A stretch of DNA of 31,479 bases. Origin: Collinsella sp. (GTDB taxonomy: Bacteria > Actinomycetota > Coriobacteriia > Coriobacteriales > Coriobacteriaceae). Positions 25,208 to 31,479 of this stretch are shown one piece after another (the first letter of the stretch is position 1; every line of letters begins with the position of its first letter). A program made the translations under genes and the position numbers. The stretch spans positions 1 through 31,479 of the forward strand of contig JAHHSP010000002.1 of the NCBI GenBank assembly GCA_020025115.1, given 5' to 3'. The notes beneath the pieces are model-generated. The model was not told where the DNA came from. It made no database searches and saw only the letters and a list, made by a program, of their open reading frames with translations.

Positions 25208-25975
25208 TCACAGGTCCTCAATCAGCCCCTCGCCGCTGTACCTCCCTGTTTTCTCGTCGTAACGCAGCACCGCGACGCTCCTGTTCTTCAGGACGTCGCC
25301 GTCCACGTAATAGTGACTGGCCCCGTCATGCCAGATGCCCCTGTGCCCGGGTATTCCGGATGCCGCCTCGGTACTCACGTGCCCGGCGATGATGTCGAGG
25401 TAGAAGCTTTCTCCGATATGTTCTGGTCGCATCTCCGTGAAGAATTCTACGGGGGTGCCGACCTTCCACCATTCGCCCGCTTCCTCGTCTATGCCCGCGT
25501 GGACGAAGACCTGTCCGAAGGGGGATTCGTAGGTGTAGGGCAGCTGCCGGATCCATGCCAGGACCTCCCCATGCCCTTTCTTCATGCGATCGACCGTGAG
25601 CTTGTAGGCATCCTCGAATCGCCTTAGGGCGAGCAGGTGCTTCACCTCGCGGAGCCCCTCTGCTCCAAGGAAGCTCCTTGCGGTCGCAAGATCGCTGTCG
25701 GCGAGCATCCATCCCCTGGTGTACCCTTCATCATGAACGTTGTCCACGTATTCGATCAGCATCTCCTCATGGTTTCCTCGGAGGGCGATTACCTGCCCGG
25801 GATATAGACGCTGTAGCTCCATGATCTTTCGGTAGACCTGCAGGCTCTCGGGCCCTTGGTCGCAGTAGTCACCCAGCAGGATCAGCTTCGATGTGCGGTC
25901 GGTTAGGTCGACGCCGTCGAGCGCCTCCCCGAATTCCTTCATGCACCCATGTATGTCGGACATCGCATAGATCAT
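25208..25975 (-). CDS. PPP-family metallophosphatase (Ser/Thr phosphatase or ApaH/PrpE-like)
   Basis: This 255-aa cytoplasmic enzyme has all PPP metal-site motifs: DIHG at 7-10, GDYCDQG at 35-41, GNHEE at 67-71, a VHAG at 158-161 and GH at 198-199. The length fits bacterial serine/threonine phosphatases of the PrpE type, which can also act on diadenosine polyphosphates, so the substrate cannot be fixed. Cys38 replaces the usual Val in the GDYVDRG motif and Gln40 replaces Arg. The ATG has GAGGGGC about six bases upstream. It is an intact gene among remnants, so it is probably cargo of an older island. Confidence 0.85.
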   Translation of the reverse strand: MIYAMSDIHGCMKEFGEALDGVDLTDRTSKLILLGDYCDQGPESLQVYRKIMELQRLYPGQVIALRGNHEEMLIEYVDNVHDEGYTRGWMLADSDLATARSFLGAEGLREVKHLLALRRFEDAYKLTVDRMKKGHGEVLAWIRQLPYTYESPFGQVFVHAGIDEEAGEWWKVGTPVEFFTEMRPEHIGESFYLDIIAGHVSTEAASGIPGHRGIWHDGASHYYVDGDVLKNRSVAVLRYDEKTGRYSGEGLIEDL

Positions 25976-26016
25976 ACTCAGCCCCTCGAAGTTCGCCGAT
26001 CTTCATGTGGGGCTGA

Positions 26017-26632
26017 TACCCGGATAACGCCACGTTCCGCGACCTCGTCGACGCCGCGATGTCCGGCAATTCCATCGACCTGTCGGAGTTGCCAGCAGAT
26101 GGACGTTGATCGCAAGAGGGTCGTGGGCGGTGAGGGCGAGGCCGACGTGACCGGCACGCACTTCAAGGCCGAGCGTCCCGCGCCGGCGGGCCCGGGAACC
26201 TTCCCACAGCCCGTTGAGAGCCTCTGCATCGACGTGCTGAAGTCGGACTCGCCGTTGCAGATAGGGGAGCGAATCGCCTATCGTTCCGATTCCACCCTGG
26301 CCGAGTACCGCGTCACCGCGGTCCGCTCCAGGCCCGACGGACGGGACTGGTGGAGCGCCGTGCTGCTCGAGAGGGTCGCCGCGATCGGCGGCACCGTCTC
26401 CGAGGCGCGTCCCGAGCAGTGCCTCGAGAAGGGCGTGGACGACGACGTGCGCGCGGCCATCGGCGACGATGACGGGCTCTCGATACTCCTGGATTTCTAT
26501 TCCAGTTGCCCATCCGGGGCCGAGACCCTGGCCGACGGGGCTTTCGGCGAGCCTCCCGACGATATAATCGATGGTGGGAGGGACGATCCCCGGCCCCTCC
26601 GTGACGATCGCGGCGACCTTCACCGCGAGTAA
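26017..26632 (+). pseudogene. Frameshifted remnant of an unrecognised GC-rich gene
   Basis: After a stop at 26014-26016 one frame reads DNATFRDLVDAAMSGNSIDLS and ends at 26107-26109. The next frame continues with coding-like sequence (KRVVGGEGEADVTGTHF, later LAEYRVTAVRSRPDGRDWW) to the stop at 26630-26632. Together they look like one gene broken by a frameshift and lacking its 5' end. I know no family for it. The wobble bases are almost all G or C, like the gene that follows and unlike the flanking chromosome. Confidence 0.4.
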
Positions 26633-26678
26633 CTGCCAATCCAATTCGTATCAGAATCACCATGAGAGAGAGTCGACC

Positions 26679-27935
26679 ATGAACGATTTCGATGAGAAGG
26701 ACCTGGACCCCATGGCCGATGACCGGCACGCCCCCGACTCCGACCCCGCCGACGACGCCGCCGAGGGGGCCATGGGCTCGCTCGGCGAGACCACCGTCCT
26801 GGATACCGCCGTGGATGAGACCACGGAGAACCCCGCGCTCGACGCGGCCGAGGGCGATGGGGTCGAGGCCGACGACGTGCCTAAGAGCCCCCGCAAGGCG
26901 CTCGCCATCGCCGCCGGCCTCGCGCTCGTCGCGGCCCTCGGCCTCGGCGGCGCATGGGCCGTAGGCGCGTTCTCCGGCGGCGAGGCCCCCGAGGCCGTCA
27001 AGGACGCCGCGACGTCCGTCCAGGCCGCGGTGAGGGGCGAGGCGAAGGTCTCCATCTCGGTCGAGGCCGACGGCTGGACGGAGGAGCTCCCCGGGTTCGG
27101 CTACGCGATTGTCGGCGAGGACGGCGAGACCGCCGGGGAGGGCGAGCTCGTCCCCGGCGAGGCCCTCTCCCTCACCCTGCCCGACGGCGTGTACGCCGTC
27201 TCCATCACCTCCATACCGACCAAGGCCGACGGCGCGGGCACGTGGGCCCCTCCGGCCTCCCAGATGCTCCAGGTGGTCGACGGCGAGGCCACGCCCTCCG
27301 AGGTCTCCCTCACGCTCCTGCCCGTGAACCCCGCCGACGACGAGGCCGTCGAGGCCGTGACGGCCAACCTGCCCGAGGCCGAGCGCGACGCGGCGAGGCA
27401 GCTGCTCGCCGCCAAGAGGGAGGACCCGAAGGCCGACCGGGTCGAGGTCGCCCCCGCGCGCCCGCAACCCGCCCCCTCGGAGCCCGGGGACGGCAAGCCC
27501 GCCAGGAAGTGGGGCGTCGTGAAGGAGGCCTGGGACGAGAGGGTCCTCGTGTCCGCCGCATGGGACGAGACCGTCGTGGTGAAGCCCGCCTGGACGGAGG
27601 ACAAGCTCGTCAAGGAGGCCTGGACCGAGACCATCAACCACCCCGCGGAGTACAGGACCGAGAAGGTCAAGGTCGGCGTTCAGTTTGTTGCCGATGATGG
27701 CAAGATTTTTACCGACGAGGGTGCATGTGTTGCGTACTGCAACAGCCTGGGTATCTACTACAGCGTACGTCCTGTTTACAAGGAGACGCAGGTCCTTGTC
27801 AAAGACGCCTGGACCGAGAAGGTCGACCATCCCGCCCAATACCAGACCGTCAACCACCCCGCCGAGACCAAGACCGTCCATCACGACGCCGTGTACAAGA
27901 CCGTCCATCACGACGCCGTATACGGCTGGATTTGA
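26679..27935 (+). CDS. Acidic membrane protein with W/E and H/Y repeats and an embedded mini-domain
   Basis: The 418-aa protein has a very acidic N-terminus (1-70), one transmembrane helix (about 74-97), a beta-rich extracytoplasmic region with SISVEADGWTEELPGFGYAIV and PDGVYAVSI that resembles a carboxypeptidase-regulatory or Ig-like fold, and a Pro/Ala linker. From residue 281 come ten-residue units beginning with [KS]xAWxE, then PAxYxT units and two KTVHHDAVY units at the C-terminus. Within them lies a 35-residue segment (nt 27678-27782) with ACVAYCNSLG and strikingly different codon use. W/E/H repeats of this type occur in Coriobacteria surface proteins; their function is unknown to me. 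ATG 26679 follows a weak GAGAGAG. Extreme GC at third positions suggests transfer. Confidence 0.75.
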   Translation: MNDFDEKDLDPMADDRHAPDSDPADDAAEGAMGSLGETTVLDTAVDETTENPALDAAEGDGVEADDVPKSPRKALAIAAGLALVAALGLGGAWAVGAFSGGEAPEAVKDAATSVQAAVRGEAKVSISVEADGWTEELPGFGYAIVGEDGETAGEGELVPGEALSLTLPDGVYAVSITSIPTKADGAGTWAPPASQMLQVVDGEATPSEVSLTLLPVNPADDEAVEAVTANLPEAERDAARQLLAAKREDPKADRVEVAPARPQPAPSEPGDGKPARKWGVVKEAWDERVLVSAAWDETVVVKPAWTEDKLVKEAWTETINHPAEYRTEKVKVGVQFVADDGKIFTDEGACVAYCNSLGIYYSVRPVYKETQVLVKDAWTEKVDHPAQYQTVNHPAETKTVHHDAVYKTVHHDAVYGWI

Positions 27936-28153
27936 GTTGCGTCATCTTTGGACCAGCGCGAAGGCTTCTACGAGCGAATACGTAGCTGCTCAGAATTCTT
28001 CACTCAGGGAAGATGCGGGAGTTGATTACAAGAGATAAGCACCATGTTTCACATCGGCGGTTTAATTGGGGCTCTGAGTGTACCCTGGTAGTCATTCATA
28101 CTTGACGGTCGAACAATGGCTAAGTGCAACAGCTCACTCGTTCATCTAAACGA
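27936..28153. other. Gap with no supported gene
   Basis: I see no gene, terminator or clear promoter here. Codon-like composition fades right after the stop at 27935. Confidence 0.4.
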
Positions 28154-28498
28154 TCAGGTCGCATCGGTCTCTCGGAAGGATGAGCGTGCCGTGAGCCCGT
28201 TCGCGCAAGTTGCCATGATGATTTTGTCGTGACCGCTGCCGCGCTCCTCGCAGACGCCGCATTTGCGAAGGTTGCGGCAGGTGCGGGGCGTGCCGACTAC
28301 CTCATGGGTAGAGTCATCTATGCACCAGAAGAGGTAGGCTGTGGGTTTGCCGCATAGCACGGTGGAATTTCTGAGTGTCGAGACGTACTTGGCGATGCAA
28401 TCGGGCTGATCGTTGCCGACCTTGAGCAACGGTTCAATCAATCTCATTCTAGGGGTTGAGGTGCACGCGAAGTCGAGCGGGGCAAGGTCTTGCCACAC
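28154..28498 (-). pseudogene. Internally deleted remnant of a second AlbA_2-family protein
   Basis: The minus-strand frame of 114 codons begins directly after a stop and has only a GTG without ribosome site. Its first half is an AlbA_2 N-terminal domain: KVGNDQPDCIAKYVSTLRNS, then AYLFWCIDDSTHEVVGT. It then jumps to RNLRKCGVCEERGSGHDKII, which in intact relatives lies in the ATPase part hundreds of residues later. An internal deletion plus substitutions at conserved positions (for example FWCIDD where VWGIDD is usual) mark it as a pseudogene. The CEERGSG motif belongs to a different AlbA_2 subfamily from the remnant at 24432, so these are two separate lost genes. Confidence 0.6.
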
Positions 28499-28737
28499 TC
28501 ATAAATTGATATATAAAATCACCCAATTAATTCACGTACCCTATGTTTTCCTACTTTATAGACCGGTTGAACAAGGAGCCGAGGCCAGATTTGTGATACC
28601 GCTTGTAGATGAACGGTAGCCGTTCTCCGATTTCCAAAAAGCCCTTAAAACCGAATGCATATCTTATTAAAAATAGACACACGGGTGCTCGATATCGGCG
28701 AAGCGCCCTTTCATGCATATGTCAATGAAGTTTGGGC
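28499..28737. other. AT-rich upstream region of the second glycosidase
   Basis: This stretch is AT-rich compared with its neighbours, as is the region before the GH20 gene, and carries no gene I can support. Several TATA-like strings are present but none has a convincing -35 partner. The promoter of the glycosidase gene probably lies here. Confidence 0.4.
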
Positions 28738-28787
28738 GTGCCCCTTATAAGAGGGGCACAGAGCGAAAGGGGATGCCTGTGGGGCAC
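28738..28787 (+). promoter_or_regulatory. Mutually exclusive hairpins around the glycosidase start
   Basis: GTGCCCC at 28738-28744 can pair with GGGGCAC at 28753-28759, giving a compact stem that leaves the ribosome site free. It can also pair with an identical GGGGCAC at 28781-28787, enclosing the AAGGGG site (28767-28772) and the GTG start. The sequences are seen directly; a switch is inference. Confidence 0.4.
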
Positions 28788-31479
28788 TTCTGGAAGCACG
28801 GGGTATCCGCGCTTGCTTGCGCGATTGCCTTGGGAGGGGTGTTGTCGCCGGTTCAGGCCATGGCCCAAGACCACGGCGGCGGCAACGTCTCAATCACGCA
28901 GACCGATGATGCAGTGACCATCGGGAACGATTTTCTGGCGCGCTCGTTCTCCATCAAGGACGGCATCTGGTCCACGAGCGAGATCGTCAACAAGCGCACT
29001 GACAAGGACCTGACCCTGGTCCCGCAGGAGGGGTCGGAGGACTTCGTCATCCAGCTGCTCTCCGCTCAGGAGCCGCAGGGACCCGTGATCACGCTGCCCA
29101 CGCATGTGCTTGATCGCACTGCTTGGAAGGCTGCCGTCACCACGAAGAGAGGGGACACCTACACCCAGTCGGCAAACCTCTTTGACGGTGACAAGAACAC
29201 CTATGTCGACGAGTACGAGAAGCACGGCTATCCGACCTCCATCGTGATCGATCTGGGTTCGGTCCAGTCCGTGGGTTCGTTCTCCTACGACAAACGCCCG
29301 GGCTACGGCGATGCCGCCTACGGCAAGAACGGCACCATGGGCAAGTACAAGCTCTACGTGTCCGAGGATGGCAGGGATTGGAGCGCGGCCGGCTCCGGTG
29401 AGTTCACCGCCGAGGATTACAACCTGCACGACGAGGGCGGGCTGCACAACGTCGGCGACACCGTTTACGGCAACTTCGACAAGGTCTACGAGACCCGATA
29501 CGTCAAGATCGAGCAGCTCTCCGACGCCCTGGGAAGCACCCAGGAGTTCACCGCCTCCGAGGTCAACCTGTTCTCCGACCAGAAGGTCGTCGAGGGGGCC
29601 GCTGAGGCCGATGCCGACATCCGCACGAGCGAGTTGACGGTTGCCGAGAACGGCGTGACCGTGGATCAGGACGCCAACACCGTCCGCGTCCAGTTCAGCC
29701 CGGTCGAGTTCGAGGGCAACACCTTCTCCATCGCCGAGGTCATCGCCATGGAGGACGGCGCCCACTACATGAACTCCCACCTGGAGATCACCGCTTCGGA
29801 CGCCGATGCGACCAAGATCGACTACATCGATATGGACAGCTTCGTGCTGCCCGAGGATGCCGCCGACGTGTGGAGCATCCCCGATGAGTCCAAGGTGTCC
29901 TCCATGTGGATCGGCAAGCACGAGCTCATGCTCGGCCAGCCCATCTACGTCGATGGCCTGTTCCTGGGCTCGGAGTTCCCCGCTCAGGAGACCGACGTCA
30001 TCGAGGACACCAACACGACCAAGATGCGCTATTACTCCGGCAAGGACATCGCGAAGATGGCCGCCGACGGCCAGGAGGCCAAGGTCGCCGAGGACGGCTC
30101 CGGTACGTTCCGTACCTGGAGCAACGTCGTGGGTGCCGCCGAGGATACCGCCGAGAAGGCCGTTCAGACCGACTTCTTCAGCTACATCAACGACCTTGCG
30201 ACCCCTTCGGAGTTCCGCAAGCAGTACAACTCCTGGTACGACAACATGATGAACATCTCCCCGGAGAGTGTTGCGAAGTCCTTCCTGGGCGCCGAGAAGG
30301 GCTTGTCCCAGAATGGCGTCGAGCCGCTTGACTCCTACGTCGTTGACGACGGCTGGAACAACTACAACTCAGAGAGCCAGGGCATGACCGGTGTCGGCGA
30401 GTCCGGCGACACCTACAACCAGACGGGCTTCTGGGAGTTCAACAGCAAGTGGCCCAACGAGCTCTACGACTCCGCGTCTCTTGCGCACAACCTGCAGTCC
30501 AGCTTCGGTATATGGGTCGGCCCGCAGGGCGGCTACAACTTCTTCGGCCAGTTCGGCCGCTTCCTCGAGGACTCCGGCACCGGCTACACCCAGCATAACT
30601 CCGCGCTGGGCGACGTCGTCTGCACGGGCTCCCATAAGTACCTCGAGAACTTCACCAACCTGTTCTTGGACTACCAGGGCCGCTTTGATATCGACTACTG
30701 GAAGTGGGACGGTTTCGCCTCGCGTCCGTGCAACGCGACCGACCATGACCACATGGTCGGCGGTCCCAACAACATGTACTTCACGAGCGACATGTGGGAG
30801 CAGTGGACCAACCTGTTCGAGGACTTCCGCGAGGCTCGTGCGGCGGAGGACAAGGGCCTGTGGATCAACGCCACCTGCTACATCAACCCCTCCCCGTGGA
30901 TGCTCCAGTGGGTCAACGCGATCTGGCTGCAGGATGCCGGTGACGCCGGCCAGTCCGGCAACACCGATGCCGAGCGTCATCAGCAGAAGATCTACTATCG
31001 CGACCATGTGTACTACAACATGTTCGAGAACAACGATCTTCAGTTCCCGTTGAAGAACGTCTACAACCACGATCCGATCTACGGTGTGTCCGACAACTCC
31101 AGCGCCACCACCGAGGCCTTCCGCGAGTTCTTGTTCGACAACGCCATGCGCGGCACCTCGTTCTGGGCGCTCTACTACTCCCCGCCTTTGATGGATGACG
31201 CCAAGTGGGACGTCACGGCCGACGCCCTCGACTTCGCCGAGCGCAACCATGGGATCCTGGCCAACGCCAAGCTGTTCTATGCCGACGGTGCCTTCAGGTC
31301 GACGAACCTCGGGGATAAGCTGAACGAGGTCTACGGGTACTCCGCATGGAACAGCGAGGGCGGCATCGTTTCCTTCGTGAACCCCTCGAGCGAGTCCAGG
31401 ACCTATGCGCTCAAGCTCGACAATATCGCTGGCGTTCCCACCGGTATGAAGGGTCTGGTCGAGACCCGGGTGTATCCGT
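28779..31479 (+). CDS. Secreted clan GH-D glycosidase (GH36/GH27-like) with discoidin domain, 3' end outside window
   Basis: About 900 residues are visible and the frame is open to the window end. A signal peptide (about 1-29, cleavage after QAMA) is followed by a beta-rich region, a F5/8-type C (CBM32-like) domain (about 110-268, with SIVIDLGSVQSVGSF and KLYVSEDGRDW), a supersandwich-like part, and a catalytic barrel. In the barrel, VVDDGWNNY (Asp523-Asp524) and YWKWDGF, with the probable nucleophile Asp644, are clan GH-D hallmarks; Asp719 in WLQDAGD could be the acid/base. This suggests alpha-galactosidase or alpha-N-acetylgalactosaminidase activity on host glycans; GH36 is the best guess. 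GTG 28779 is preferred over ATG 28773 because AAGGGG directly touches the ATG, and the GH20 gene uses the same six-base spacing. Confidence 0.8.
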   Translation, partial: MGHFWKHGVSALACAIALGGVLSPVQAMAQDHGGGNVSITQTDDAVTIGNDFLARSFSIKDGIWSTSEIVNKRTDKDLTLVPQEGSEDFVIQLLSAQEPQGPVITLPTHVLDRTAWKAAVTTKRGDTYTQSANLFDGDKNTYVDEYEKHGYPTSIVIDLGSVQSVGSFSYDKRPGYGDAAYGKNGTMGKYKLYVSEDGRDWSAAGSGEFTAEDYNLHDEGGLHNVGDTVYGNFDKVYETRYVKIEQLSDALGSTQEFTASEVNLFSDQKVVEGAAEADADIRTSELTVAENGVTVDQDANTVRVQFSPVEFEGNTFSIAEVIAMEDGAHYMNSHLEITASDADATKIDYIDMDSFVLPEDAADVWSIPDESKVSSMWIGKHELMLGQPIYVDGLFLGSEFPAQETDVIEDTNTTKMRYYSGKDIAKMAADGQEAKVAEDGSGTFRTWSNVVGAAEDTAEKAVQTDFFSYINDLATPSEFRKQYNSWYDNMMNISPESVAKSFLGAEKGLSQNGVEPLDSYVVDDGWNNYNSESQGMTGVGESGDTYNQTGFWEFNSKWPNELYDSASLAHNLQSSFGIWVGPQGGYNFFGQFGRFLEDSGTGYTQHNSALGDVVCTGSHKYLENFTNLFLDYQGRFDIDYWKWDGFASRPCNATDHDHMVGGPNNMYFTSDMWEQWTNLFEDFREARAAEDKGLWINATCYINPSPWMLQWVNAIWLQDAGDAGQSGNTDAERHQQKIYYRDHVYYNMFENNDLQFPLKNVYNHDPIYGVSDNSSATTEAFREFLFDNAMRGTSFWALYYSPPLMDDAKWDVTADALDFAERNHGILANAKLFYADGAFRSTNLGDKLNEVYGYSAWNSEGGIVSFVNPSSESRTYALKLDNIAGVPTGMKGLVETRVYP

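Noticed and set aside
26313..27911. 532-codon minus-strand frame over the W/E/H repeat gene
   Set aside because: Gly/Leu/Val-rich shadow without motifs. The plus-strand reading has a membrane helix and ordered repeats.
1..31479. CRISPR arrays, rRNA genes, insertion sequences or prophage structural genes
   Set aside because: I saw no spaced direct-repeat array, no rRNA segment, no transposase with terminal repeats and no phage structural motifs.

Overview
The window looks like a chromosomal segment of a high-GC, Gram-positive gut actinobacterium, most likely a Collinsella-like member of the Coriobacteriia. This is inferred from GC-rich codon use, AAGGAG/AAGGGG ribosome sites, an LPQTG sortase substrate and two large secreted glycan-degrading enzymes. 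No species marker was available to confirm it.

Left part (1-14.6 kb): a purine block purF - purM/purN (purM and purN overlap) ends in a strong terminator at 4037-4075. It is followed by a large cell-wall-anchored GH20 beta-N-acetylhexosaminidase with three discoidin-type carbohydrate-binding modules. Next come a membrane-anchored parvulin foldase, a YqeY-family protein, a YtrA-type GntR regulator with its own ABC exporter (ATPase plus permease, translationally coupled), and a tyrosine phosphatase.

Middle part (14.6-22.1 kb, minus strand): an LTA-synthase-like membrane phosphoglycerol transferase, a Kup potassium transporter with a clear terminator, and a bifunctional RlmKL rRNA methyltransferase. 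The RlmL half of RlmKL seems to have lost its catalytic motifs.

Right part (22.2-28.5 kb): the initiator tRNA gene is an integration site. A perfect 59-bp direct repeat (22330-22388 and 24203-24261) brackets a 1.87-kb element. The element carries one intact AlbA_2/HATPase gene, a replacement tRNA terminator, six helically phased short repeats and a perfect 38-bp palindrome, and no visible integrase. Beyond it lies a gene graveyard: two further AlbA_2-family remnants of different subfamilies, a helicase N-terminal remnant and other debris. This debris surrounds an intact PPP-type phosphatase and a very GC-rich membrane protein with W/E/H repeats and an embedded mini-domain of foreign codon use.

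The window ends inside a second secreted glycosidase (clan GH-D, GH36/GH27-like) with a discoidin domain, whose start region can form two mutually exclusive hairpins. Together the two glycosidases suggest foraging on host mucin-type or milk-type glycans. The strongest candidate for something undescribed is the minimal tRNA-fMet element and its AlbA_2 neighbourhood.
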